64,000 nucleotides of DNA, from assembly GCA_036924085.1 (NCBI GenBank), contig JAVGWX010000005.1, positions 73,442,547 through 73,506,546 of the forward strand. The letters run 5' to 3'. Made by a program: the position numbers and the translations under genes. The notes beneath the pieces were generated by a model that ran no database searches, had not been told where the DNA came from, and saw nothing but the letters and a program-made list of their open reading frames with translations. This document shows positions 12,344-24,310 of this stretch, in pieces (the stretch's first letter is position 1; each line of letters opens with the position of its first letter). Origin of the DNA: Ariolimax columbianus (Eukaryota; Mollusca; Gastropoda; Stylommatophora; Arionidae).

Positions 12344-12604
12344 ATTATTTGATTGTTTGTTTTTTTACCTTCGCCTTATTTCTCTAATCCCCAAGTCGGT
12401 GTGCGTTGCACTGTGGTTTTTATTTTGCGCTTATGGGCCCAGTGCATCCGACTTCAGCATGCATTTTATGTAAGGGTCTGCTTCCTCCTGTATTTTCTAA
12501 GGGTTTGCTTCCCCGGGGTAACGGCTGGTGCTGTGATGGGGATCGAACCCAGCACCTTCGGGTTGTGAGCCGTGCCACTTAACCACTAGGCCACGCTGTC
12601 CCCT
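12344..12604 (-). mobile_element. tRNA-headed SINE with 10-bp target-site duplication
   Basis: On the minus strand the element starts with GGGGACAGCGTGGCCTAGTG: an RNA polymerase III A-box (TGGCCTAGTGG, complement of 12583-12593) followed by a B-box (GGTTCGATCCC, around 12538-12548), as in a tRNA-derived SINE head. The body continues for about 170 bases and ends A-rich. GGCTGTCATA lies at both 12334-12343 and 12605-12614, flanking it exactly. The body at about 12406-12530 aligns with the 3' domain of the rRNA-derived elements (GTGCAACG, AGTCGGATGCACTG and other shared words), so both use one SINE domain. Confidence 0.85.
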
Positions 12605-12912
12605 GGCTGTCATATGAGATCAGGACTAACCTTTTGACGATCATCACATCCTTGACAGACAGGGACATTCACCATTCATTGCCTCCGGATAGGGCACAAT
12701 GGACTAAACAGACACATGTACAAGTTTCAGCTTCACCAATGTGTACGTGTATCCTAACCATGAAAACTGCTGAACAGGCCTGTCTCCTGTACGGCAACAT
12801 CTAGAAGGTACACAGACTCAGTGATGCTAACGTGAACTCAAAACTTTACAGAGCTAAAGAGAAGTTCCAAACATCGGCCGCGTTTATGAAGGCAGCTCGT
12901 CTGAAGGTATAC
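12604..12912. other. Unassigned spacer
   Basis: No gene or repeat recognised. Confidence 0.4.
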
Positions 12913-13243
12913 ACATCAAAGATGTGATCACAAGAAGAAGAAGGAGACAAATAAGAAGCATAAACATATCAAAGATGTGATCACACGAAGAAGAAGGAGA
13001 CAAATAAGAAGCATAAACATATCAAAGATGTGATCACACGAAGAAGAAGGAGACAAATAAGAAGCATAAACATATCAAAGATGTGATCACACGAAGAAGA
13101 AGGAGACAAATAAGAAGCATAAACATATCAAAGATGTGATCACACGAAGAAGAAGGAGACAAATAAGAAGCATAAACATATCAAAGATGTGATCACACGA
13201 AGAAGAAGGAGACAAATAAGAAGCATAAACATATCAAAGACTA
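12912..13243 (+). repeat. 53-bp tandem repeat, about six units
   Basis: GATGTGATCA recurs at 12921, 12974 and 13027 and onward. Each unit contains GAAGAAGAAGGAGACAAATA, so the array carries a short GAA run per unit. Confidence 0.92.
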
Positions 13244-13322
13244 GATGTAGTTACAGCAGATGTGCTATCATGGAGGAGAATGTATTTACAGAAAATGCAT
13301 AGAGAACATGTTTTTAAAACCA

Positions 13323-13752
13323 ACGCAACCCTTAGATTCAACCCCTACCTTAGATTCAACAGAAATCTGAGATTAACTAAAAGTCATAGATTGAACACAC
13401 ATTAGATTCAACACGAACCCTGAGTTCAACCCACAGCTTAGATTCAACACAAATTTGAGATTCAACACTCCCCTTAGATTCTCCACACATCTTAGATTCA
13501 ACACAGATATAAGATGCAACACACCTTAGATTCAACACACACCTTAGATTCAACACACACCTTAGATTAAACACAGATATAAGATGCAACACTATTAAAA
13601 ATGCAACACAAACCTTAGACTAAACACACAAAATAGATTGAACACAAAGATTTAACAGACACCTTAGAGATTCTACACACACCTTAGATTCAACACACAC
13701 CTTAGATTCAACATAAATATAAGATAGATTCAACACACACCTTAGATTCACG
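13323..13752 (+). repeat. Degenerate 17-18-bp minisatellite
   Basis: About 20 variants of CCTTAGATTCAACACACA with substitutions and small indels. Confidence 0.85.
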
Positions 13753-14180
13753 AAATAAAGTCTTTTATTGTATCTTAACCAACAATAATTACATTTTGTA
13801 ATGCGTTATGCAGCCTCGTTCATCCTTCTGTTATTCTCTCTCTCATATCTCATTTAGTTTCTTTCTTAATCATTTCTTGGTACCATTTTTATCTGCAATA
13901 AACATTTCTTTTCTCCATTTCTCTCTATGCCTACATTTGTTCTATCTATCGACCTGTGTATAATCTCAATCTTCCTCTCTATGACTATCATTATTTCTCA
14001 CCCTCACTTTCTCACTTTCTCTATCACCCATTCTACTATAGTCCGTATCTATCAAAACGTCCGCTCGACCCCACACCTGTGCTCATATTTCTCCTCTCCC
14101 TTTATCTTTCTCTCTTTCTCTCTCTCACTCTCTAGTTCTATCTTTATCTAATTTTGGCCGACGATCAGCTCTTCACTCCA
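13752..14180. other. Pyrimidine-rich unassigned spacer
   Basis: TCTCT- and TTTCT-rich sequence without a fixed repeat. No gene seen. Confidence 0.4.
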
Positions 14181-14252
14181 CACACACACACACACACACA
14201 CGCACGCACGCACGCACACACACACACAAACAGACACACACACACACACACT
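14181..14252 (+). repeat. (CA)n microsatellite with CACG variants
   Basis: CACACA runs interrupted by CGCACGCACG and AAACAGA. Confidence 0.9.
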
Positions 14253-14317
14253 CATGTCATTTGTCATTTCTTTCCATTCGTAGTGGAGCAATCACCTGAG
14301 AAAGAAAAAAAACAGTG

Positions 14318-14404
14318 TCTGCCAACTGGACACGGTGAGAATCGAACCCAATTCGTTGAAATTGGTAACACCAAGCGAGTTTCATGTCTAAGCCACGCAG
14401 CCTC
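14318..14404 (-). other. tRNA-like sequence, probable SINE head
   Basis: On the minus strand GGCTGCGTGGCTTAGACATG is followed about 35 bases later by GGGTTCGATTCTCAC, which fits an A-box/B-box pair with B-box GGTTCGATTC. No target-site duplication or body was identified and cloverleaf pairing was not shown, so it is a tRNA-derived relic and not a tRNA gene. Confidence 0.45.
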
Positions 14405-16380
14405 CAATATATACATAGCCAAATACGTATGTAAAAAGCTGGTCATAAGTATTTACCCTGTTGATCATGAAGGTAGAAAGTTAAAACAACACCTTTAAAG
14501 CTCCTCATATTTGAGGTGGTTCTGCGAATATTTCTTTTGTTGTTGTTTCTAACGGGAAAACCCGTTATTCTGCACGCTCTGTAGCGTACCAAAATTGGGT
14601 GACTCCATTATGTCAACAAATTCGATAAGTCGGAAGTCACATGATGAAATGCTTGATGATACAAGGAAAGTGAGAAGAAAAAAGGAAAATGGTTCATATT
14701 ACCGACTTTAATATATCTCGCTGTCACCATACACGCTCAGGTTCTTTCATTCCTCAATGTGGAGACGTCAGAAAACGAACTCAGCAGATGCGTGGTGCCT
14801 CAACAATCGTCCCATTGCTTTGTCAGGTACCTACTTACAGCTGGGTTGACTGGAAGAAGCGATCATACCATAGGACAAGCAACGAACGACATGCTCAGTC
14901 TTTTAAACGTAGCGCGACGCGATTTAAACCTGATAAGTTGAGATTGTCTACCAAGACAGACAATCACTTGGCCACTAAATACATAAAGAAATTTGCATAA
15001 TTTATAAGGAATAACGCCGACATAAATATACATTGAGATGGAACTAATGTTTCATAACTCTTGTCCGTCGCATGAGTAAGAAAAATAATGCTGTAGACAG
15101 TTTAAGAGCTGCCGCTCAATTATTTTCCATCTGCTAAGATCGGGACAATCTGTCTCACAGTGCAACGAAGGAGATGTAGCAAGTGCAAGAAAATCATTTT
15201 CCTGGATCGAAAGATGGCAATTACCGATATAGCTAATACAGGAACATTAGTAAACCAGCTGTTTGTACAGCTTTGCGCAACAAACTGAACATGAGAAAAT
15301 TCTGTGCCCGAGTGTGCTACAGGTTATCAGATGCAAGTGAGAGTGAATTGCTGTCGACAGTTGCCCATTACAACAATTATAACACTTAGATCAGACTCCC
15401 GCAACGAAGCCCTGAAAAGGGCTTTGCAAATACCAGGATGTAGTCAGGTGAACGGAATGTGTTGTGTCCTTGTTTAGATCTTGACTTCGATATTTTCACA
15501 TTTCGGTCCGACACATCCGACTTCATCAGGTATTGTTAGGTACCGGGCTAGCCTTCTCTTTTCGGTCCCTTCTCCTTAGTGAGTCTGCTCTGTTGCACCC
15601 TGTTATTGAGGAATACCACTTGGAGGTGTAGAAGTGTCTTGGCAGATGTGGGTCGCTCGCCCTGCCATTGACATTCAGCTTTGGGTCCCTGACCGCTACA
15701 GTTCATACATTACTCAGCATGTTGATATTTCCATAGTTGCATCAAAATAATACACTAAAAAAGATTGTGCCCAGAAAAAAGAGCGAAAATTCGAACTCAG
15801 AATTGCCCTTTTCTTCAAGTTAACGCGCCCTCTCAAAAAGCACGCTTTCTGGAGCAATCAGCCAAAGATTTGAATATTCAAATCCGTCCACAAATATTCT
15901 ATTCTCCTGATTTGGGTTCATCAGAAATTTGTGGCTTCTAAAATCTGTTAAAAAACCCAGCTGAAAGTCAACCATTTTTTCACCGATGAGGTCGTCATAA
16001 TGGCATACAATTACTGGTTTAATTGGAAACATAAGGTGTTCATTCCCGGGAGCTCTGAATTGGAATAAACACTGTACAAAGTGTCAGCTCTCTGTGACAT
16101 TCCTTTTATGGTCAGTATGAAAACGTATACCCAACCCCTTGTATGCATCTAACACATACACAATTAGAAAGCTGTCAGTTCCCTATGGAGCAGGGACAAG
16201 TACATCAAAAGTCGTAAAACATGTAACACGTCTATATCTGTTCAAGGTTTTGTAGCCTAAGGATTCTACAGGATGGACTAGCTAGTTCCATGCTCAAGCC
16301 TCCTTAGCCGTCTCTACGACATGCCTGCAAGATTATAATTTTACTGATTCTTTACAATATTTTGGGGCTCTGTAACGTAA
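14404..16380. other. Unassigned region
   Basis: No recognisable gene. At 15495-15530 the words GGTCCGACACATCCGAC and TTCATCAGG resemble 3' ends of invertebrate retroelements, but nothing else supports an element. Confidence 0.35.
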
Positions 16381-16620
16381 GTACACATACATAACATAAC
16401 CACATACACACACACATACACGTAGACACTCTCACAAATTTAACAGGCAAACAAAAATGCAGTGCAACATAAACTCACATTCATTCACATACTCGCTCAG
16501 GTTCATGCACACATTCATAAATACATACATAAACACACGCATATATATATATATATACATACATACATACATTAACACACGCACATACATACACACATGC
16601 ACGAATACACACATATATAC
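16380..16620 (+). repeat. CATA/CACA low-complexity tract
   Basis: ACATACATACAC-type sequence with a short (TA)n at 16541-16556. Confidence 0.8.
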
Positions 16621-17150
16621 GAGAGGCGTTAAAGTCAAACTGGGACTTTTATTTGTAAAGAAAACAATATCTTTTTTCAAGTAGTCAAAATGCCATTATT
16701 TTTTAAAATTAGTCTCCATTCACGTATCCCTGCGTTTAAGTTGTACTATAAAAGTTTCAGCTTAGACAGATTTGTATCTTTTAGGGACCCAGAAATGGTG
16801 GAAATCGCTTGGAGCGAGGTCTGGGCTGTAATGTGGGTGTGGCATACTCCCAGCCGAGTTGCTGCAGATGGCACATAGTACGGTGAGTAGTATGTGATTG
16901 AGCGTTATCTTGCAGGAGCAGGACGCTCTTTTGTGATAAAACCAAACGTGCGCTAACCTTACGAACATGTAAATGTTCATGAATAATAGTGTCCATCAAA
17001 AATATCTTGCCTATAGTGCAATTTTGCGATAAGTTTTGCGTCGATTATTCAGGATAAGGTGTTCCACAATCTGGATATTCACAAGAACGACCGTGGTGGG
17101 TTGAGAGCCACAACGGCCGGGATGTGCACTCACGGATGTACGACTTTCTC
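16620..17150 (-). pseudogene. Mariner-type transposase remnant with internal deletion
   Basis: Minus-strand reading gives LLLQDNAQSHT near 16900 (second catalytic Asp, normally HDNARPH), then LGWEYATP and, one frame over, YSPDLAPSDFHHF near 16805 (third Asp). Upstream on the same strand (about 17090-17000) lies NIQIVEHLILNNRRKT, like the N-terminal helix-turn-helix. The central domain with the first Asp is absent, so N- and C-terminal parts have been brought together by a deletion. CGAGAGGCGTTAAAGTCAAA at 16620-16639 could be one terminal inverted repeat; I did not find its partner. Confidence 0.7.
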
Positions 17151-17465
17151 TAAAACTTTTACACCTTTCAAATGTCTTACTGCGGCTGAGTGTCTCATCA
17201 CCGTATTGTGACTGCAGTCTTCAGTAAATTCCCACAGGTTTCACCCAGTCTTTCACAAATCATTTATCACAATAGGATAATCCATACAAGCACTAATATT
17301 GCTGTCCGCTATTTATATTTATCTGTTAGGTGACTGGCCCATGGCAAGTGGGCCACCAAACAGTAATAGGACACAAGTGCCGCTAACTAATGATAGTAGT
17401 ACCAGCACGCTATAACCCATTCAAAGAGAACTAGAACAACAAGTTCAGGTTTGATTTGAACGCTC
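17150..17465. other. Unassigned spacer
   Basis: No gene or repeat recognised. Confidence 0.4.
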
Positions 17466-17473
17466 CTCGCGCG

Positions 17474-17524
<51 letters not shown>
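17465..17524 (+). repeat. (CG)n(CA)n microsatellite
   Basis: CGCGCGCGCGCGCG followed directly by about 19 CA units, a sequence type able to adopt Z-DNA. Confidence 0.95.
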
Positions 17525-17525
<1 letters not shown>

Positions 17526-17639
17526 CACATACATACATAAAGGCAAAGGCAACCGTTCATCGCATACGATGATGGCATAATTTGTTTGCAAGCGCTATTT
17601 TTAGTAAGGATTAACTGCGCTTCTTTTTATTCACTCTCG

Positions 17640-17800
17640 TCTCGAGCCACCCAACTCCAGTGGCAAGTCAAGGAAAAGACGATTAGGGGGCGACTACGAG
17701 ATGCAGGGGACTCCGCATCAAGAACCCATGAAAAAGACAGTGAAGTGCGGAGTCACAAGGGCGACGGCCTAACCACTTCGCCACAGAATCCACACATACA
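17640..17800 (-). other. Probable tRNA-derived SINE relic
   Basis: On the minus strand GGATTCTGTGGCGAAGTGGT contains a strong A-box (TGGCGAAGTGG), and GGGTTCTTGATG lies about 50 bases further on as a weakened B-box. No poly-A tail or duplication identified. Confidence 0.45.
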
Positions 17801-17984
17801 TACACACATAAATGTACATATATAGATATCTGAATGCATACATACTGTTTATACATATTGCTTTCAAACATAGAAGGCTATTCCACACTCGGTAGGCTTA
17901 TGACCTGTGTGAATGATGAAGTAAGCCATATCAATGAAGTCTTCAGCCCCAAAGGACTTAGACAAAACTGGTAGCATCTTCTCT

Positions 17985-18378
17985 CGATATGCTGTCTGTG
18001 CGATAGTGTCCTTATTCTTGTTTCACACAGAACCCTGCAAGAAATATGCTGTCTGTCTGATAGTGTCCTTATTCTTGTTTCACACAGAACCCTGCAAGAA
18101 ATATGCTGTCTGTCTGATAGTGTCCTTATTCTTGTTTCACACAGAACCCTGCAAGAAATATGCTGTCTGTGTGATAGTGTCCTTATTCTTGTTTCACACA
18201 GAACCCTGCAAGAAATATGCTGTCTGTGTGATAGTGTCCTTATTCTTGTTTCACACAGAGCCCTGCAAGAAATATGCTGTCTGTCTGATAGTGTCCTTAT
18301 TCTTGTTTCGCACAGAACCCTGCAAGAAATATGCTGTCTGTGTGATAGTGTCCTTATTCTTGTTTCACACATAATCCT
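17985..18378 (+). repeat. 57-bp tandem repeat, seven units
   Basis: ATGCTGTCTGT recurs at 17989, 18046 and 18103 and onward with exact 57-bp spacing and few differences. As 57 is 19 codons, frames stay open on both strands (146 and 170 codons); this is periodicity and not evidence of a protein. Confidence 0.93.
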
Positions 18379-19091
18379 GGAATAAATCACTTACAGGCTT
18401 AAAGAACTAGACTGCACTATCAGTTGGCACCTATTAATAATAACAATAATAATAATAATTAATAAATGCTCCAGTGTGACACAATACAATTAAAGTAGTT
18501 GTCTCTCAGTTCTCTTTCCTTACATTACTAATGAACCGCAACAAGCAACCGTTTGTTTGTTGTTGTAAATCCGCAACATCTGCTGTACAATTACAATGAA
18601 TACTTATTTATTTCCAATTGTTTTATGGGAAAAGACCAGTTTCTTGGAGAAAAGACAAAATTCAGCACACAAAAAAAAGAAGATAAAATTATCTCTAGTT
18701 AAGTGGTAAATACGTCAATTATAACGTTTTAAAATGTGTGCATTGCTGTTTTTGAAACACTTTTAATTTATGACAGGTACATCACAGTGATGGTGCACTT
18801 AAAGACAACATATAATTCTCAACATAAAAAAAATTGCATAAATGGGGATTTTGAAAGAAATTCAAATGAATGCAGTAATCATCAGCCTAATCTATGCCCA
18901 AGAATGTTCATTTCAAAGCACGATTACAAGCGACAGCGACTACGTCAGGCCTCCGTAACGCACAATCTGCAAACGGCCCGTTGACATTTTTAACGAAGAC
19001 ATGTCACAATACTTCAGAATATGATTTTTAATAAGAATAATGGAATATATCTTTTTCAATACTATATGACCTAATTGTGTTTTTTACGTAT
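18378..19091. other. AT-rich unassigned region
   Basis: A short (AAT)n at 18438-18460; no gene recognised. Confidence 0.4.
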
Positions 19092-19182
19092 GGGAAAATG
19101 GCCTATCGTTGTGTTTTCATATATCTCATAATGGCCGACCGTTGTGTTTTCATGCATCTGAGAATGGCAGATCGTTGTATTT
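19091..19182 (+). repeat. About 45-bp repeat, two to three units
   Basis: ATGGCCTATCGTTGTGTTTT, ATGGCCGACCGTTGTGTTTT and ATGGCAGATCGTTGTATTTT follow one another at regular spacing. Confidence 0.8.
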
Positions 19183-21760
19183 TCAGTTTCTGTTGTTTAA
19201 TTTTCCTTTTAAGTGGCTCCTACCTTGATACTAGATCAGCTGATCAAGTATGACATATATTGGGCTAACTTGTATTTTGATTGTATTTATTAAATACAGA
19301 TTGTGAGCTGTCAATTGAAACTTGTAAATATACGACAGCAGACATGTATTTCATCAGTTGTTACAAATTACTGCAATACCATAGTTTTGCATAAAAACAA
19401 AAAAAAAACCTCTTCGCATAAATTCTATTACGTTGCCTCTTAAAACGAGCAACTTCGATAAAAAGGAATGAACTTAAAGAAACATGTAATTTTAATGACA
19501 AAACACAAGCAGTTATTAACATTTGTATTTAGTGGAACTGATAGACCCAGTGAATTAGTCATACTTGGAACCAGTAAAGTATACATATATTATGTTTTAT
19601 ATTTCTGGGCTGACAGGATCTCATAGTGATGTAGGTAATACTCAATTATCTAGGTTGTATGGAAAAAGTGCTAAACATGTAGAATTCAGTAGTGATCTAT
19701 ATAGTTATTTAAGTCTGCTGTTACTGCAACAAATGAGATTAGTGATGACACCACTTATTTGTCAAATGTGCAAGTTGTGTGCACGTACACACACACACAC
19801 ACGCACACACGCAAGCACGCTCACACGCACGTACGCACTCACGCACGCGAACACACACACATACACACAAACCATCAGTTATAGCCCCATATTCAAATCA
19901 ATTGCAGTTCTTGCTGACATGTTTTCTTTACAGCCTTGCACTGAAAGGAGATTTGATTGAAAACGATACGTTTGATCCTACTGACATCAACGATATACAC
20001 ATAACAACAGTCATCTTCACCAATGACTGATAAAACAAATTTAGAATTCTTTTTTTTTTTTTACATCATCGAATAAAGAACAAAGAGGAGTGGTAATATA
20101 ATTCAGGTTAAAGAAATACAATGTGTCATTGCTACTTCATTATTACTGCAGATTTGTCCAAGTGTGAGCGAGCAATAGTTCTCTGTATCAAAAATAGAAA
20201 GTCTAGTGACGCACATAAGATATTGTATGTGAAATGTCAAGTGACATTCATTATAATATAACAAATAGTCTGACCTTTATGGATTTTTATTTATATATTG
20301 TAACCATGGTGTGTGTATGTGTGCGTATCTACGTGCGTGCGTGCGTGTATGTGTGTGTGTGGGTGTGTTGTCTATGTGATATATAACTGTGACATCATCT
20401 TTATATCAGCGTTTGTGGGAATAATCAAAGAATATAGAATAGGACATATATTGGCTTAAAATATGGCCTGCTTTCATGTGCTCAAGTGATATTCATTGTT
20501 AAAAATAATTTAGTGTTTGCAAATGTAAATTAATTAATGATATTTAACATAATAATTACTTATTTCAGTTAAACAAATTTAAATTTTAGAATTTAACATT
20601 GTCTTAAATATAAACACAATTATTAAAAAAACAAAAACATTTGATATCGATAAAGGACACAATTGTTGCTTTTATTTAATAATTATGTCCAAGTATTTTG
20701 TATACTAAAATATTGAATGAATATTCATACGTATCAATTTATAACTTATATATTTATTTTAGGATATGTCTGCTGTACGTGCAGATAAATTTGGATATTA
20801 TTTTGATATGATGGAAATATGTTCTACTGAAAATTAATGAATTATTTAGATATATTTGTGTTTAATGAGATGATCGGAATACATTTTTCGGAAGAATAAT
20901 CCATGAATTTACAAATTATTGTGTATTGTTCCAAAATTTATTTCATTATGTTACTTTTTCTGCATACAAGTGCATTTAAACATATACAAAATTATTATGC
21001 AACATCATATTGTAAAACTAGCAATCTATACTTTCAACTTGAAATAGTCATTTCACGGCTCTATTGGTTCTAACTACCTGTTTTTCATTTTTTCGCAATC
21101 TTTCTACTGTGCCTGCTCTATACGTGCAGAAATTCATTCAGTTTCTATTTTCCGCTACTTGTGGACATTGCCAAATAAAAATAGACGCCATCTTTTGAAA
21201 ACATTTAAAATATTTGTCCATTTTCACAGCGATATCTTCACAGCTAATTGTTTAAAAAAAATAATTGTGCACGTATTTTGTACTGCCTTGTAAAATGATT
21301 ACATTCACATAGCAATGGTCACAAACAGTTTATACAATAATGCAACCTTACAAATCTCAAGGGGTTATTTGGGGTTATTATATTGTGCTGATGTAGGGGA
21401 ATGTAAAAAACAACTAAAGCTAATCCGTTGATAGGCAGCGACTCATAAATCTCGCCTTTTGCCGGTCATTTTTCCTAGGGTTTTGTCAGTCAATTTGCAA
21501 AAATAGTAACCAAACATCGGTCTTAGCACTCTTAGTACAGATATCATTTATTAAGTTTGCCGGTCAATGTGCCAAAACATAAAACAAACGACTGTCTGTT
21601 TAGTGCCATAACAGAAACCAGATATGTTATAAGCTGGCAACAACGACTATAACATTATTTTCACTAAATTCAATGAAGATTAAAAAATGGACTTAAAATT
21701 GAAAAAAAATAAAATAAAGTCTTCTTTGGAGGACACGTTATAATTATATGCAAACAACTT
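19182..21760. other. AT-rich region without recognised genes
   Basis: Contains (CA)n/(CG) at 19780-19870, a GTGC/GTGT tract at 20310-20370 and a poly-T run near 20050. No open frame with recognisable motifs and no RNA gene seen. Confidence 0.45.
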
Positions 21761-22991
21761 ATAACAGGTGGCATGAAGTCAACGCCAATTGTAGAACTTG
21801 AAAAGATTACAAAACTGCAATCCATGACCGATAGAAGAGACTGCAGAGCCCATCTGCAGTCAGAGAAACTCCGAAGACTGACGGACCACCCAATGTACCA
21901 AAGACTAAACAATTTGGGAAATGGAAAACTAAAGCGGAGAAACTGTGCAGAAATAGCCAAAGCAAAGATGCACGAAGATCCCATAAACGCACTAACAACA
22001 CCAAAACCCATCACTACTGTACGAAAACCTACCTGGAGGCAGGATATATTTCCAGAGGTGGTAGAAAATATACCAGGTATTGCAAACAAAAACTGCCAGA
22101 CTGAAAAAGAAAGGAGAGACACTACCCTAAGCTTCATAACAAAAAGCTACCCAAGCATGGACTGGACCCATGCATACACCGACGGTTCTGTAACAAACAC
22201 TACACAGAACGGAGGTGCCGGAGCATTCCTGAACCTACCAAATGGCAGAAAAATAACACTGTCATTCGCTACTGGTAAGTACACAGGCAAATTCAGAGCG
22301 GAGGCAGAGGCACTGAGGGCGGCAGTGGAAGAAATGGTGACACACAGTGAAAATGAGAGCCATATCGTCCTGCTGACAGATGCTCTCGCCGTAGTCACAG
22401 CGCTAAAAAGCCAGAACAACACTGAGCGTAATGACTTAAGAGCAGCACTCTGCAAACTGTGCCAGCAGTCCGCACCAAAAAGGGTAGTGGTACAGTGGGT
22501 CCCGGCACACTGCAACATCCAAGGCAACGAGGAGGCAGACAGACTGGCAAAAGAAGGTGCAAGACTACCACAAACAGATACCAGTATGACGTACGAAGAG
22601 TCAAAACGGCTTATCAAAGCCAGATACATGACCAAATGGGAAACCGAACATACTGGTTACACCAAAAACGATGCCTATTACCAGTTGAACCGAAGAGAGC
22701 AGGTCGTTGTCTTCAGACTTCGCACTGGCCACAACAGACTGAGGTACCACCTATTCAACAAATTGAAGATAGGGAGTACCGACGAATGCCCGTGCGGTAC
22801 TGGTAAAATGACCGCTGAACATCTGCTGCAGAACTGCCCGACATACGAGGATCGGAGAGAGCAGATGTGGCCATTACCAGTGGAACTGCAAGACAAGCTA
22901 TATGGCAGTAGCGAGAGCCTCAGGATGACCGCCGCTTTTTTCGAAAAAATAATGGTTACTGTCTGACTGTGTACGCAGAAGAAGAAGAAGA
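21760..22991 (+). mobile_element. LINE-G copy 3, 5'-truncated, with 14-bp target-site duplication
   Basis: ATATGCAAACAACT (21746-21759) and ATATGCACACAACT (22992-23005) flank the insert with one mismatch. The copy starts inside the region between reverse transcriptase and RNase H, has an uninterrupted frame (21773-22966), and ends with CTGTGTACGC and GAA triplets. Confidence 0.93.
21773..22966 (+). CDS. LINE-G polyprotein C-terminal 397 residues: RNase H and Cys/His motif
   Basis: Open frame of 397 codons beginning with GGMKSTPIVELEKI, which is internal to the parent ORF, so the ATG is not a real start. RNase H lies at about residues 130-270: AYTDGS (first Asp), FRAEAEAL (Glu), LLTDAL (second Asp) and GNEEADRLA (third Asp), all catalytic residues present. 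The C-terminal CPCGTG...EHLLQNC motif follows at about 340-360 and may bind zinc or nucleic acid. No stop interrupts it, but endonuclease and reverse transcriptase are missing, so it cannot retrotranspose by itself. Close identity to copies 1, 4 and 5 implies recent movement. Confidence 0.85.
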   Translation: MKSTPIVELEKITKLQSMTDRRDCRAHLQSEKLRRLTDHPMYQRLNNLGNGKLKRRNCAEIAKAKMHEDPINALTTPKPITTVRKPTWRQDIFPEVVENIPGIANKNCQTEKERRDTTLSFITKSYPSMDWTHAYTDGSVTNTTQNGGAGAFLNLPNGRKITLSFATGKYTGKFRAEAEALRAAVEEMVTHSENESHIVLLTDALAVVTALKSQNNTERNDLRAALCKLCQQSAPKRVVVQWVPAHCNIQGNEEADRLAKEGARLPQTDTSMTYEESKRLIKARYMTKWETEHTGYTKNDAYYQLNRREQVVVFRLRTGHNRLRYHLFNKLKIGSTDECPCGTGKMTAEHLLQNCPTYEDRREQMWPLPVELQDKLYGSSESLRMTAAFFEKIMVTV

Positions 22992-23005
22992 ATATGCACA
23001 CAACT

Positions 23006-24310
23006 GATGTGTGATATAGATTTAAATTAATTCTGAAGTATAAGAAAGTGATAATTACATTTCAGCTTGCGTGTTGGATCAAGGTCATGTGGAGTGGACG
23101 TTCACAAATGGGAGAGCAAGGAGAGCGAAGCGGGTAATCAAAAGTGGACATAGCTTGACATGAGAGGGAGCTGGGATTTTTAACGTTCAGAATTGGGAGG
23201 ACATCTTTAATGAAGGACCCATTAGATGGACATGAACATGTCTCGAGGTTTTGCCGCTAAACGATTCAACATTTAAAAACAAATAATGTGCATTTCGCCT
23301 TGTAAATGCATCTTTTGTCTAGCCGACAGACACGCACTTTGCAAGCAATAATTGAACATAATTGAACATAATTGGCGCATAACTGGTTGCGGGTCTACAT
23401 TGCTCTTCTGTTTTAGTTCATTTTAGAAGCTGCCAGACCAAGGATTTGCCGGGAATTCACACTAGTCGACGACTTACACTTGTGTTCACTGAAACGTGTT
23501 GTTGTTTTCCATTTGGACTTGTTAATTCTTTCGTTTCGTGTGTTTTCTTCCGTTCAATTATCCTGGAGTGGACATCGGCTATATGAATATCGTTACGCTT
23601 AAACATGTGTCATATTTCACGGTCTAGCTCACCCGGCTGAAATTAACAAGATTGGCGCCGGTCGCCTAGCTGAAGACAGTGTCAGCTTTGTTGAAATTTA
23701 GACACAACTATATTGAATTGCCACCTGGAGAGATTGGCTCCGTCAGGCGTGTAGCCCAATACTCAACGTTTTTGTGCGGTGTTAGCTGATACTACAAACT
23801 ACAATAACGGTGCCTCAACGACCTTTTAGGATATGGGACTGATGATGATGATGATGAATTGAACATATCAATAATAACAATATTAATAATAGTAATAACA
23901 AACACAACACGTTCCTATTATTTGTTAACAAAGGAATGTATCCCCATCTATACTCTAAAAAGCAATATTTTGCGTTAAAACTCCTTCAAAATCGATTGTT
24001 CAAGTCAATCGACCGTACCACCACTTAGTTCTTATAATTTCTAACATAATGCATCAGTACTTAGTTTTGTAAAAACTAGTTATTTAATAGTCAGATTTTA
24101 AATATAGATTGATATTAATAAGTTGATTAACCGAGTGGCAAGAACAGTTGCTGCGTAGTATTGCACCATCAGTCTGAACTTCAAAGATTGTAAAATGAGG
24201 AAAATATTACTGGAAAATATATTAATTTGTGTCTTTTAAAATGGGGAAGGCGGTAGGTCGGATCTGAACAATTAAGGAAATTGTGCGAATGAATATGACA
24301 CGGTTTCTGA
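23006..24310. other. Unassigned region with a (GAT)n run
   Basis: No coding signal. ACTGATGATGATGATGATGA at 23837-23856 looks like the trinucleotide tail of an RTE-type element or SINE, but I cannot delimit one. Confidence 0.35.

Noticed and set aside
14318..14404. Functional tRNA gene
   Set aside because: A- and B-box words are present but a cloverleaf with acceptor pairing was not evident; SINE head is more likely.
18046..18378. CRISPR array (regular 57-bp repeats)
   Set aside because: Units are contiguous without unique spacers, and the window is eukaryotic.
17878..18390. 146- and 170-codon repeat proteins on opposite strands
   Set aside because: A 57-bp tandem repeat keeps both strands open; no start context or domain.
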